A stretch of DNA of 64,000 bases from Bacillus sonorensis NBRC 101234 = KCTC 13918 (GTDB lineage: Bacteria; Bacillota; Bacilli; Bacillales; Bacillaceae). Numbering within the stretch: position 1 is the stretch's first letter; each line of letters opens with the position of its first letter. A program made the translations under genes and the position numbers. Below are positions 51,507-59,733 of the stretch, in pieces. The notes below the pieces were generated by a model. The model was not told the DNA's origin. It saw nothing but the letters and a program-made list of their open reading frames with translations, and did not search any database. The stretch lies in contig NZ_BCVZ01000005.1 of assembly GCF_001592005.1 (NCBI RefSeq), positions 117,158 through 181,157 on the forward strand, in the 5' to 3' direction.

Positions 51507-52245
51507 CTTTTTTGGCTGTATAAAAATGGCGTTCTGTATCTGGCGCAGGTTTTCGATCTGAAAAATCGGCCGTTATCTGCTGTACGTCAAATCCCGATGC
51601 TCGCAAAAAACGGGTGTATTCCTCAGTTTCAAATGTCCGCTGTTCATGGGTTTCATCAAAACGTTCATACACCCCTCCATTTTCTACGAAGAACGTCAGA
51701 TCGTGCACAACCGAATGGACGGCTTCTCCCGGAAAGCTTTGCCAGATCACGCTGATCTCTTCATCTTGATCAGCATACGTACTGCCGGGAAAGACATCAT
51801 CCATTTTGTATACGGAATGGACATCAAACAACAGAAGACCGTCATCCTTCAATAATGAAAAAACGCTTTTAAACGTATCTAAAACATCTTTTTCATCTTT
51901 TAAATAATTTAAGGAATCACAGCAAATCACAACCGCGTCGAATTTTTGATCATGCCCGGATAAGTCGCGCATATCCTGCTGAAAAAAACGGATGGGCAGC
52001 TGCCGGCCGGCTGCTTTTTGCTGAGCCTGCGCCAGCATGTCTTCGCTGATATCAACGCCTGTGACATCATATCCCTTTTCTGCGAGGCGTACGGACATTT
52101 CTCCTGTCCCGCACGCCAAATCGAGAATCCGTACAACATCTTTCCCGTACGCACTGAGCGTATTCTCTATCCATTCGACCCACTGGTCATACGGGGCATG
52201 AGCCATCAGCGTGTCATATACGCCTGAAAATCCTTTATAAATCAT
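51490..52245 (-). CDS. yqeM: SAM-dependent methyltransferase YqeM
   Basis: A 251-residue class I methyltransferase. Motif I is ILDLACGTGEMSVRLA (about 39-54), then GVDISEDML (about 60-68) and FDAVVICCDSLNYL (about 103-116). The substrate is unknown. Its start overlaps the rsfS stop codon (TAATG). Last gene of the yqeG-yqeM cluster. Confidence 0.94.
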   Translation of the reverse strand: MIYKGFSGVYDTLMAHAPYDQWVEWIENTLSAYGKDVVRILDLACGTGEMSVRLAEKGYDVTGVDISEDMLAQAQQKAAGRQLPIRFFQQDMRDLSGHDQKFDAVVICCDSLNYLKDEKDVLDTFKSVFSLLKDDGLLLFDVHSVYKMDDVFPGSTYADQDEEISVIWQSFPGEAVHSVVHDLTFFVENGGVYERFDETHEQRTFETEEYTRFLRASGFDVQQITADFSDRKPAPDTERHFYTAKKAKTIV

Positions 52246-52598
52246 TAATTGACTCCGAATGTGAGATCTTCAATCGGGGCGTCTCCCCAAAGTTTTTCAA
52301 GGTTGTAATAGCCTCTTTCTTCCTTGTGGAAAACATGGGCAATGACGTCTCCCAAATCGATTAAAATCCATCTGGCTTCGTCAAACCCTTCCATTTTCTT
52401 GACGTCTATTCCATTTTCTTCAGCCCGATCCTTAATTTCCCGGGCAATTGCCTGTACCTGCTTATCAGAATTCCCGTGGCATATCAGAAAATAATCGGCT
52501 ACAAGAGAGATTCCCTGCATATTCATGGCGATAATATCTTCTGCACGTTTATCATCACAGGCTTCAGCGGTAATTTTCAAAATTGAAGCTTGATCCAT
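52245..52598 (-). CDS. rsfS: Ribosomal silencing factor RsfS
   Basis: RsfS (YqeL, 117 residues) binds ribosomal protein L14 and blocks subunit joining when nutrients are low. The family block DYFLICHGNSDKQVQAIA lies near residue 35, and EGFDEARWILIDLGDVIAHVF near residue 72. It follows yqeK by 13 bp. Confidence 0.96.
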   Translation of the reverse strand: MDQASILKITAEACDDKRAEDIIAMNMQGISLVADYFLICHGNSDKQVQAIAREIKDRAEENGIDVKKMEGFDEARWILIDLGDVIAHVFHKEERGYYNLEKLWGDAPIEDLTFGVN

Positions 52599-52611
52599 TC
52601 ACAAATTCCTC

Positions 52612-53175
52612 CTATTGTCTTTCTTTTAGCAAAGCATTATATGTCGCGATCGTATCCGGAAAAACGGCTTGGTTTTTCTTCAGTAAAAAGGTGATCGTAT
52701 TTTTTAACGCTTGGATGAGCGCAAGATCCAAATTCTCTTCGGCCAGGGCGCGAACCTCATCAACACCCGGAAAAAGACGGCCCGGCTCAATATAATCTGC
52801 GACATAGATAATTTTTTCCAACAGTGTCATACCTGGCCTTCCGGAAGTATGATATCTGATCGCAGACAAAACGTCTTCATCCGTAATGCCGACTTCCGTC
52901 TTCACAAGCGATGCTCCTGCGGGCGCATGCCAAAGCTCATGGTGAAAATCAAGCACCTCAAGAGACTTGTTCTCATCTAAAATAATTTGCTTCATTTCCT
53001 CTTTCGGACGAAACTTGGCATAGTCATGAAAAATCGCGGCGGTTTCAGCCTTCTTCACATCTGCCCCAAACCGTTCCGCAAGCTTTACCGCCGTTTCCAT
53101 TACGCCGACCGTATGCGTATACCTCTGCTCTGTCAGCTGCTCTTTCACACAAGCTAATGCTTCATCACGTTTCAT
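52612..53175 (-). CDS. yqeK: HD-domain Ap4A hydrolase YqeK
   Basis: A 187-residue HD-domain phosphohydrolase; YqeK proteins hydrolyse diadenosine tetraphosphate symmetrically to ADP. The metal ligands are in [12 protein letters not shown] (His near 20), IFHDYAK (the HD pair near 49), ELWHAPAGA (His near 81) and [12 protein letters not shown] (His near 108). Its start overlaps the end of nadD by 11 bp, matching the common nadD-yqeK-rsfS order. Confidence 0.95.
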   Translation of the reverse strand: MKRDEALACVKEQLTEQRYTHTVGVMETAVKLAERFGADVKKAETAAIFHDYAKFRPKEEMKQIILDENKSLEVLDFHHELWHAPAGASLVKTEVGITDEDVLSAIRYHTSGRPGMTLLEKIIYVADYIEPGRLFPGVDEVRALAEENLDLALIQALKNTITFLLKKNQAVFPDTIATYNALLKERQ

Positions 53176-53734
53176 ATAAACGATTCTCCTTTACGTAGAC
53201 CTTCACTTCGTCAGGAATTAAGTAATCAGTCGGCTGACGGTTTTTGATGCGGTCTCTAAGTAAAGATGATGATACCTCAAATGCCGGAACATCCACATAC
53301 ACAAGCGGATAAGGCGTATCGACCTGAAAGCCCGGGCGCTTGACTCCGACAAATTGGATCTCTTTAACCAGTTCGTCAATATGCGACCACTTCGGCAAGT
53401 ATTCGATCATGTCCGCACCGATAATAAAATAGAAATGATGATCCGGATACCGTTTCTTTAACAGCCGAACCGTATCAAACGTATAGGAAGGCCCTTCCCT
53501 TTCAAGCTCAATCGTCTCCACTTTAAAACGCTCTTTCCCCGAAATCGCGAGCTTCAGCATTTCGAGGCGGTGACGGCTTAGCGAAAATGAATTTTCCAGT
53601 TTATGCGGCGGAATTTGATTCGGCATAAACCAGATTTCATCAAGCTCCATCTTGTAAAGCACTTCATTCGCCATTAATAAATGCCCGTTGTGCGGAGGAT
53701 CAAACGTCCCTCCGAAAACCCCGATTTTCTTCAT
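53165..53734 (-). CDS. nadD: Nicotinate-nucleotide adenylyltransferase NadD
   Basis: NadD (189 residues) makes deaminated NAD from nicotinate mononucleotide and ATP in NAD synthesis. The nucleotidyltransferase motif [12 protein letters not shown] (GxFxPxHxGH) lies at residues 8-19 and the C-terminal motif (S/T)xxR is seen as SSSLLRDRI near residue 155. ATG 53734 has AGGTGG upstream and gives the family length; an upstream codon adds three residues. Confidence 0.97.
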   Translation of the reverse strand: MKKIGVFGGTFDPPHNGHLLMANEVLYKMELDEIWFMPNQIPPHKLENSFSLSRHRLEMLKLAISGKERFKVETIELEREGPSYTFDTVRLLKKRYPDHHFYFIIGADMIEYLPKWSHIDELVKEIQFVGVKRPGFQVDTPYPLVYVDVPAFEVSSSLLRDRIKNRQPTDYLIPDEVKVYVKENRLYET

Positions 53735-53752
53735 GTTTACCACCTTTAAATC

Positions 53753-54043
53753 TTACGGAAGCTTGATCTGTTTATTTTCTTTTGACTCCTTATAGAGCAC
53801 AATGATATTGCCGATCGTTTGCACCAGTTCGGCACGTGCGCCGTTCGTCAAAGCTTCAGCCACCTCGTCTTTAGGCTGCTCACAGTTTTGAAGCACGCTT
53901 ACTTTAATGAGCTCTCTGGCTTCGAGCGCTTCACTGATTTGTTTTATCATATTATCATTGACACCGCCTTTTCCGACTTGAAAAATCGGTGACAGATGAT
54001 GCGCTTCCTTCCGCAGATAGCGTTTTTGTTTTCCAGTTAACAT
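53753..54043 (-). CDS. yqeI: YhbY/CRM-domain RNA-binding protein
   Basis: A 96-residue CRM-domain protein of the YhbY family, which associates with pre-50S ribosomes. It starts MLTGKQKRYLRKEAHHL and has the GxxG motif as QVGKGGVNDNMI near residue 24. Its start overlaps the aroE stop by 7 bp. Confidence 0.95.
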   Translation of the reverse strand: MLTGKQKRYLRKEAHHLSPIFQVGKGGVNDNMIKQISEALEARELIKVSVLQNCEQPKDEVAEALTNGARAELVQTIGNIIVLYKESKENKQIKLP

Positions 54044-54873
54044 TCTTTTCCTCCTAATTTTCGCAAAACGATTGATTTCATTTTTTCCATATCAGGCTCA
54101 TGCCCTGTCCACAGTCCAAAAGAAAGCGCGGCCTGGCCGATGAACATTCCAACACCGTTCAATGTGTGTAAGCCCTTTGCCTCAGCCTCTTTTAACAAAG
54201 CGGTTTTCAGCGGGTTGTAAATAATATCGCATACAAGGCATGTTTCTTTTGCCCGTGCTAAAGAAAGCGGAACATCGTCCACATGCGGATGCATGCCGAC
54301 CGAGGTGGTCTGTATCAGTACATCATACGCCTCCAGATGCTCCTCTGCTTCCGCCAAAGACACGGCTTTCGTTTGCCCGCTATAAAGCTGAATAAACGCT
54401 TCTGCTTTTTCAGGCGTGCGATTCGCTACATCGAGCCGTTTCGGCCGCTCAGATGCAAGGGTTGTAAAGATCGCGCGGGCCGCTCCGCCCGCCCCGATAA
54501 TCAGAATCGAAAGTTCGCTGACCGGCTTATCAAGAGACGGCTTCAGCGATTTTAAAAATCCTTCTCCATCTGTATTATATCCGACCAGCTCTTCTTTTTC
54601 TCTTCTGACAGTGTTTACCGCTCCAAGCACTCTGGCGCTTTCATCAATCCGGTCGAGATATTTCATGATCGCTACTTTATGCGGAACCGTCACGTTAAAT
54701 CCTTGAATGCCAAGGGCCCGCATTCCCTTCACAGCATCTTCAAGATCATCGTTTTCAACGCGGAAAGCATGATAGTATCCGTCTAAAGAAAGATCTTTCA
54801 AGGCTGCATTATGGATGTCGGGAGACATGGAATGCGCCACAGGATTTCCAATCAGTCCATATATCGGTTTCAT
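54037..54873 (-). CDS. aroE: Shikimate dehydrogenase AroE
   Basis: Shikimate dehydrogenase (278 residues; named aroD in older B. subtilis work) reduces 3-dehydroshikimate with NADPH in aromatic amino acid synthesis. The substrate site shows IGNPVAHSMSPDIHNAA (about 8-24) and NVTVPHKVA with its catalytic Lys (about 60-68); the NADP motif is IIGAGGAARAI (about 124-134). It lies 16 bp after yqeH. Confidence 0.97.
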   Translation of the reverse strand: MKPIYGLIGNPVAHSMSPDIHNAALKDLSLDGYYHAFRVENDDLEDAVKGMRALGIQGFNVTVPHKVAIMKYLDRIDESARVLGAVNTVRREKEELVGYNTDGEGFLKSLKPSLDKPVSELSILIIGAGGAARAIFTTLASERPKRLDVANRTPEKAEAFIQLYSGQTKAVSLAEAEEHLEAYDVLIQTTSVGMHPHVDDVPLSLARAKETCLVCDIIYNPLKTALLKEAEAKGLHTLNGVGMFIGQAALSFGLWTGHEPDMEKMKSIVLRKLGGKEC

Positions 54874-54889
54874 CGCTCTCTCCCCCAGC

Positions 54890-55990
54890 TTATATTAAAG
54901 ATCGGCGCACAAAGACGTGAACGCCTTTAGGCGCATGGGCGACAATCCTTTGATTCGCCCCTTGAACGGTAACCCAGCCAAGTCCTGAAAATACAACGTC
55001 TGTCTTCGGCTCCTTTATCGTAAACGTGTGTTTCACAAGCTCGGGAAATGTGTCAAGTTCCTCTTTTGCAGGAGGTGCCAGCAGTTCCCCAGCGTGTTTT
55101 TCATAAAGCTCGTCCGCATTTTCAAGCTTTGTTCTGTGAATGTTTAGTTCATTAGGCATATAGCACACAAACGAAGACCTGCCGCCGGATATATAGTCAA
55201 ACCGGGACAGTCCGCCGAAAAACAGCGTTTGCTGCTCATTCAGCTGAAAATTGCGCGGTTTTAGTTCTTTTTTGGGCGTCAATATTTTCAAATCGCGCTT
55301 GGCGACATAATGCGCCATCTGATGATGGTTGATAATGCCCGGGGTGTCATACATCGATGAACCGTCATCAAGGGGAATTTCAATCGCATCAAGCGTTGTC
55401 CCCGGATACTGGGAGGTTGTGATGATATCCCCTTCGCCTGATACTTCTTTAATAATCCGGTTGATAAACGTCGATTTTCCGACATTCGTGCACCCGACGA
55501 CATAAACGTCTTTGCCGTGCCTGTAATGTTCAATCGCTTCGATTGCTTCTTTCATCCCCTGCCCGCGCCCTGCGCTGACAAGCAATACATCAACAGGCTT
55601 TAAACCGAGCTCTTTTGCTTCGCGCTTCATCCAATGAACGAGGCGCTCGCGTTTGACTGATTTGGGCAGAATATCTGCTTTGTTTCCTATTAACAGGATC
55701 GGGTTGCCGCCGACAAAGCGGTTTAATCCGTTAATCCAGCTCCCGTTAAAATCGAATATGTCGACGATTTTCACGATGAGCGAATCGGTTTCCCCGATGC
55801 TGTGCAGGATTTTGAGAAAGTCATCATCGGTCAAGGAGACATCCTGGATCTCGTTGTAGTTTTTCAGCCTGAAACAGCGCTGACAGATGACGTCGTCTTT
55901 TAATAAAGAAGCTTCAGGCGCATAGCCCAATTCATTTTTGTTTTCGGTTTGGATGGCGACTCCGCATCCGATGCAAACTATCTTTTCCAT
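54890..55990 (-). CDS. yqeH: Circularly permuted GTPase YqeH
   Basis: YqeH (366 residues) is a ribosome-assembly GTPase of the 30S subunit. An N-terminal treble-clef zinc finger (CIGCG ... CQRCF, about 5-39) precedes the permuted GTPase motifs in the order G4 (NKADILPK, about 101), G5 (VSAGRG), G1 (GCTNVGKSTFIN, about 165) and G3 (YDTPGII, about 213). A C-terminal RNA-binding domain follows. It starts 4 bp after the yqeG stop. Confidence 0.97.
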   Translation of the reverse strand: MEKIVCIGCGVAIQTENKNELGYAPEASLLKDDVICQRCFRLKNYNEIQDVSLTDDDFLKILHSIGETDSLIVKIVDIFDFNGSWINGLNRFVGGNPILLIGNKADILPKSVKRERLVHWMKREAKELGLKPVDVLLVSAGRGQGMKEAIEAIEHYRHGKDVYVVGCTNVGKSTFINRIIKEVSGEGDIITTSQYPGTTLDAIEIPLDDGSSMYDTPGIINHHQMAHYVAKRDLKILTPKKELKPRNFQLNEQQTLFFGGLSRFDYISGGRSSFVCYMPNELNIHRTKLENADELYEKHAGELLAPPAKEELDTFPELVKHTFTIKEPKTDVVFSGLGWVTVQGANQRIVAHAPKGVHVFVRRSLI

Positions 55991-55993
55991 GCT

Positions 55994-56512
55994 TTACTCC
56001 TCCCACTGAATATGGCCTTTCCGTTTTAATGCGCTCAGGATTCTGCGTTCCACCTGCCGGTTAAAACGTGTAAAAAAGCCATCTGAAGCGGCCACGGGCA
56101 CAACCAAAATCGTGTGGAAGCCGTTGCGGTTGCCGCCGAGCACATCGGTCATCAGCTGGTCACCGATGACGACGACTTCTTCTTTTTTGAGGCCCATATT
56201 TTTAACCGCTTTTCGAAAGGCTCTGCCCATCGGCTTTTTCGCTTTATAAATAAATGGGATGTTAAGCGGTTCAGAAAATATTTTGACGCGTTTTTCATTA
56301 TTATTGGAGACAATCGTTACTTTAATGCCGTTCTCCTTCATCTCCTCAAACCATTCAATAAGACGCGGTGTTGCGCTTGGCCTGTCCCATTCCACAAGCG
56401 TGTTGTCAAGATCCGTAATAATTCCTTTTACATTCCGCTCTTTTAGTTTTTCAGGGGTAATATGAAAAATATTTTTTACAAATTCATCCGGCAAAAAAAA
56501 CTTTTTTAACAC
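55994..56512 (-). CDS. yqeG: HAD-family phosphatase YqeG
   Basis: A 172-residue HAD phosphatase similar to the PGP phosphatase (Gep4) group. Motif I is GIITDLDNTLVEW (about 30-42, DxDxT type), motif II TIVSNNNE (about 67), and motif III GDQLMTDVLGGNRNG (about 115). Phosphatidylglycerophosphate is a likely substrate by family, unproven here. GTG 56512 gives the B. subtilis-like start MLKKFFLPDEF; GTG 56521 is nearer to the family alternative with three extra residues. First gene of the yqeG-yqeM operon. Confidence 0.93.
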   Translation of the reverse strand: MLKKFFLPDEFVKNIFHITPEKLKERNVKGIITDLDNTLVEWDRPSATPRLIEWFEEMKENGIKVTIVSNNNEKRVKIFSEPLNIPFIYKAKKPMGRAFRKAVKNMGLKKEEVVVIGDQLMTDVLGGNRNGFHTILVVPVAASDGFFTRFNRQVERRILSALKRKGHIQWEE

Positions 56513-56635
56513 AAGCCGCACCCTTTCCTTTCTCTTTAACTGCTGCTTCTTGAAAGTGTCGAATCAAATCTAAAAGTGTCTTAAAACATCGGCTCTCCGA
56601 AAAGTTTTCGACATATAATAGGATTCTTCAACAGG

Positions 56636-56735
56636 TGTGGATAAAATTACACACAGTATCCACTCTTATTTCATCGACCTTTTATTAAATTATAAACATG
56701 ATACCCACAAGTTATCCACTTTTTGGTGTGGATAA
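56636..56735. promoter_or_regulatory. DnaA-box cluster upstream of sda
   Basis: Two exact TGTGGATAA boxes (56636-56644, 56727-56735; complement of TTATCCACA) and near matches GTATCCACT (56656-56664), ATACCCACA (56701-56709) and TTATCCACT (56712-56720). sda is a known DnaA target in B. subtilis, so DnaA can couple replication state to the sporulation block. Confidence 0.88.
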
Positions 56736-56743
56736 CAGAACGA

Positions 56744-56772
56744 TTGTTCTCGCCCATTATTCATGATAGATT
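56744..56772 (+). promoter_or_regulatory. Sigma-A promoter of sda
   Basis: TTGTTC (56744-56749), a 17-base spacer and TAGATT (56767-56772), 8 bases downstream of the last DnaA box. Confidence 0.6.
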
Positions 56773-56878
56773 ATAGGTACTTCAACCACAGATTAAATAA
56801 CTTAACACTATATGTTGATTTCAAACAGGTTATTCCATTTTTAAAGGAGGTGTCTTCCCCATTAAATGGGTACCGAGT

Positions 56879-57019
56879 ATGAGAAAGCTGTCTGATGAAC
56901 TTTTAATAGAATCATACATTAAAGCAAATGAGATGAATTTAAACCGTGAATTCATCGAGCTGATTGAAACTGAAATTAAAAGAAGGTCGCTCGGTCATCT
57001 GCTTTCCGTCTCTTCGTAG
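56879..57019 (+). CDS. sda: Sporulation checkpoint protein Sda
   Basis: Sda is a 46-residue helical-hairpin inhibitor of the sporulation kinase KinA (and KinB). The sequence [20 protein letters not shown] and RREL-type second helix ([17 protein letters not shown]) match B. subtilis almost exactly. The ATG at 56879 lies 28 bases after AAAGGAGG (56843-56850), too far for normal initiation. An in-frame ATT at 56861 lies 10 bases after that site and would add IKWVPS, the counterpart of the MNWVPS extension in the longer B. subtilis annotation. So the true protein may have 52 residues with a rare ATT start. DnaA boxes control the promoter. Confidence 0.95.
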   Translation: MRKLSDELLIESYIKANEMNLNREFIELIETEIKRRSLGHLLSVSS

Positions 57020-57022
57020 CTA

Positions 57023-57053
57023 AGCATTCCCGGGCGTTCTTGGGCTTTTTTCA
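57023..57053 (+). terminator. Probable terminator of sda
   Basis: AAGC..CCC pairs with GGGCTT around a loop with a bulge, followed by a run of six Ts. The stem is imperfect. Confidence 0.5.
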
Positions 57054-57106
57054 CTTAGGTTGATATTATATCACTTGAATAATACGCTTACTACTGTTTT
57101 AACGAA

Positions 57107-57130
57107 AAAAACACCTCTTAAAAGAGGTGC
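57107..57130 (-). terminator. Terminator of the YjcZ-like gene
   Basis: CACCTCTT and AAGAGGTG form an 8-bp stem, followed on the minus strand by seven Ts. Confidence 0.9.
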
Positions 57131-57270
57131 TACTTGAAGAACCCGTAAGGACTCAGCCAATAGAAACCGCCAATGACCAGCAGGACGACCAAGAGTACGA
57201 CGATGAACGCGTAACCGTATGCTGCACCTGCATTCGCGGTGTAGGCCGGATAGGGAAATCCGCAGGTCAT
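57130..57270 (-). CDS. YjcZ/SscA-family sporulation mini-protein
   Basis: A 46-residue protein of the YjcZ type. The tell-tale pattern is a short hydrophilic start with aromatic and Gly/Ala residues (CGFPYPAYTANAG, AAYGYAF), then one membrane helix (IVVLLVVLLVIGGFYW) and a short tail. Such proteins are made late in sporulation and some are needed for coat assembly (SscA). ATG 57270 has AAAGGAGGG upstream; an ATG 7 bases earlier is in another frame. A strong terminator follows at once. No clear sigma-E or sigma-K promoter was found. Confidence 0.85.
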   Translation of the reverse strand: MTCGFPYPAYTANAGAAYGYAFIVVLLVVLLVIGGFYWLSPYGFFK

Positions 57271-57348
57271 ATGTCATCCCTCCTTTGGACAGTTATAGTA
57301 ACAGCCTATGAACTGAAAAAGAGAAATGGCTAGGCCTTTGACCGTATG

Positions 57349-58080
57349 TCAGGAAGTTTTTATGACTTGGCTCTTGTCAATGCCTTCAAAAATAATTCTC
57401 GCGCCTTTTGGGGTCAGGTGATTTCCCGATGGGTCGATGAACCCCGATTTGATCAAGTTCTCATCAGTGGCACCACCCGCCTTGTTCACGATGTTTTTCC
57501 AATTGTCAATCAATGGAACATGCAGCTTTCGAGCCGTTTCTCTTGTCACATCATTATAGGAATCATGCCACTTTCTCGCTCCTCCGTATTTTTCAAACGA
57601 ACCAGCCCGGTATCTTGCATAATAAAATATATTGTTGCCGCTTCCTTCAACAAGGGGGAGACACGTCATCAACACCGGTTCTATGCCGCGGCGCCTGCTT
57701 TCTTTGACAAAATAATAGAGATTTTCTTTAAATCTTTTTTTGGAAACCCGCGGAACGCCTTTTCCGAGGATCGCTGCATCATTTGTTCCAAACATAATCA
57801 AAAGATACGCCGGCCGCTTGTCGAGCACGTCCCTCTTAAACCTCAGCCTGGCATCCTCCGTCGTTTCTCCGCCGATACCCGCATTTTCTATTTGATATTT
57901 CCCGCGAACTGAAGTTTGAAGTAAATTGACCCATTTTTCCGCTTTTGGATAATCACGAAACTGCCAATTTGAACCGCGTGTATTGCTGTCTCCAAATGCG
58001 ACGATTTTCCGTGTGTTTTGCCCACCGCACCCCGAAAAAAGCAGTAATAAAGCGAGGGCAAACACAAAGCTTTTTTTCAT
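57349..58080 (-). CDS. yqeF: SGNH/GDSL-type lipoprotein, YqeF-like
   Basis: A 243-residue lipoprotein. The signal peptide MKKSFVFALALLLLFSGCGG ends in the lipobox LFSGC, so it should be lipid-anchored at Cys18. The SGNH hydrolase blocks follow: IVAFGDSNTRG (block I Ser), ENAGIGGETT (block II Gly), LIMFGTNDA (block III Asn) and GNHLTPKGA (block V His). It probably cleaves an ester in the envelope; the substrate is unknown. B. subtilis yqeF also lies beside sda. ATG 58080 was chosen to give a normal signal peptide. Confidence 0.9.
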   Translation of the reverse strand: MKKSFVFALALLLLFSGCGGQNTRKIVAFGDSNTRGSNWQFRDYPKAEKWVNLLQTSVRGKYQIENAGIGGETTEDARLRFKRDVLDKRPAYLLIMFGTNDAAILGKGVPRVSKKRFKENLYYFVKESRRRGIEPVLMTCLPLVEGSGNNIFYYARYRAGSFEKYGGARKWHDSYNDVTRETARKLHVPLIDNWKNIVNKAGGATDENLIKSGFIDPSGNHLTPKGARIIFEGIDKSQVIKTS

Positions 58081-58192
58081 CGTTTCCACCTCCAAAAGCC
58101 CAATAATACGATGATATAGCAGAAGTCTGCACCGTTTCAATGGGAAAACTCTCTTGATGCGGGCGAGTACAGCAAAACCGTTACTACAGCCT

Positions 58193-58976
58193 TTAACCTG
58201 TCCCCTCCAATAAAAAACATTCGCATAGGCTTAGCGATTTTCGACAAATAATGAATATGGTTTTTAGCGGGTGAAAGCCCAATTTCTCTGCGAGACGGAT
58301 CGAAGCTTTGTTGTAAAGATCACAATCCCAGCGAGGTTTTATCCGAAGGTCATGGCAATACGAAATAAAAGCACAGGGCGTACAGCATGGCATACCCGCG
58401 TCCCCTGAAGGCAGAATGTGCAGCGATGCCGATCTCGGCAAAACGCTGAGAGCGGAAAATTGCGGCGCATTCACTTACCGTACGTCTTTCGCTGAGGACT
58501 TTAAAACCGAAGCCGTTCGTTAAAAAATTCTCTATTCCTCCCCAATATTCATTGACATATGTTTCATTAAAAATCGGGCTGTGTTTCAGAACGTTTTCAG
58601 AGAACGCCTCAACCACCGTAGCAACGTCTTCTTCTAGGTGTTCAGGTTCTTTTAATCATTTGTTGTAATGAATCTCGCAGACCGTCTGTTAAAAAAGCGT
58701 CCCACTCCGGTGAATCTGAAAAGACGGTAAAACGCCTGCCATGCCTCCGCTCTTCAGATGATGAAGCCATTCGTTCCGCTCCCTTTCCGGGGGCCTGCCG
58801 GCAAGATGATAAACCCCGGACAATGTTTGAAAAATGGCGGTGCGCCGAGAGACAGAATAGTCAACATAGACGTTCCCATCGATGATCCCATCTGCTATGG
58901 CATGAGCAAATGTCGGACTTTCCTCTTTTAACAGTCGTTTCGCTCTCGAAATATCCCACGCCTTCAGCTTTATCAT
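58193..58976 (-). pseudogene. Frameshifted GNAT acetyltransferase (GNAT_acetyltran type)
   Basis: Pieces of one acetyltransferase lie in order in different frames. The 5' part begins MIKLKAWDISRAKRLLKEE (58976) and runs to about 58740; a middle frame reads FSDSPEWDAFLTDGLRDSLQQ; the next (up to 58350) reads VSECAAIFRSQRFAEIGIA and FRGRGYAM, the acetyl-CoA loop; the last (to 58193) reads FISYCHDLRIKPRWDCDLYN and ASIRLAEKLGFHPLK. Together they make the full family pattern, so at least three frameshifts have broken the gene. It should be inactive. Confidence 0.85.
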
Positions 58977-59064
58977 CTTTTCCTCCCATATGTAAGGCGC
59001 CTTTCAAGCAGAAAGCGCCGGATTTTCGTCTTGCATGTTGGTCCCCTTATTGCCAACCGGCTCG

Positions 59065-59433
59065 TTATCTGTCAGCCGCTTCTTGGCCGCCGGCGATGTT
59101 CCGGTCAAAGATAAAAACGGAAACGGCCATATCTTCTTGAATCTTGATGTCTGAAAACAGATGCTCCAGTTTTGCGCCGATCAGCTCTTCCATGCCCTCA
59201 GGCGTTCGGTTCGAATAATGCTCCTGGATCAGGCTCGTCCTGGCCGCGTGCACCATTTCCTTGCCTTCAGGCGTGCTTGCGATAAACTGCTCGCTTGCGG
59301 TCAAATTGCCGTAAAGCGTCGAAACCGCCATATTGTCGACAAACACGGTGTGAATCCGGTCAGGTCCTTTTCCAAACAGCTCTTTTCGAAGCTTCCGAAT
59401 GATATCATTAAACTCGTGGATTTTTTTAGACAT
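59065..59433 (-). CDS. yrhF: DUF2294 (MpsC-like) family protein, YrhF-like
   Basis: A 122-residue DUF2294 protein. It begins MSKKIHEFNDIIRKLRKELFGKGP and carries the VFVDNMAVSTLYGNLTASEQ and RTSLIQEHYSNRTPEGMEELIG blocks. YrhF of B. subtilis (also 122 residues) lies by the formate dehydrogenase gene yrhE, as here. The biochemical role is unknown; the family has been renamed MpsC after a membrane-potential system, but nothing in this soluble sequence proves that. ATG 59433 has GGGGAAGGGG upstream. It is divergent from yrhE. Confidence 0.85.
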   Translation of the reverse strand: MSKKIHEFNDIIRKLRKELFGKGPDRIHTVFVDNMAVSTLYGNLTASEQFIASTPEGKEMVHAARTSLIQEHYSNRTPEGMEELIGAKLEHLFSDIKIQEDMAVSVFIFDRNIAGGQEAADR

Positions 59434-59733
59434 CCCTATACCCCTTCCCCTAAACCATACAAAATATCTAGATGTCCCATTAGACACTTAACTTGGTTAA
59501 AATTTTCCTATTCTATTGAATTATAATAAATATCACTTTATAATAAAAGTAAAGTTGATGGATTCATAATAGGGAACGTGTTATGAGTCTATCTGATTCT
59601 ACATATCTGGATTGGTCTGTTAGTAAGGATTGCTAGTAAACTATTCCGCCATGTATGTTTATGCCGATTGCCCGAATGGGAACCGGTATATGTGTACATG
59701 GCTTTTTTGATTTCTAAAGAATGATGGAGGGAC
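59434..59733. other. Divergent intergenic region yrhF / yrhE
   Basis: A 300-bp AT-rich region, with no gene seen. TATAAT-like boxes occur around 59520-59550 on both strands, but no convincing -35 partners. GGAGGG sits 2-8 bases before the yrhE start. It should hold the promoters of both genes. Confidence 0.5.

Larger units (their letters stand above)
56513..56878. other. Regulatory region between yqeG and sda
   Basis: No gene of normal size is seen. It holds five DnaA-box-like nonamers (56636-56735), a sigma-A promoter for sda, a strong Shine-Dalgarno and a possible leader reading frame. Confidence 0.7.
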
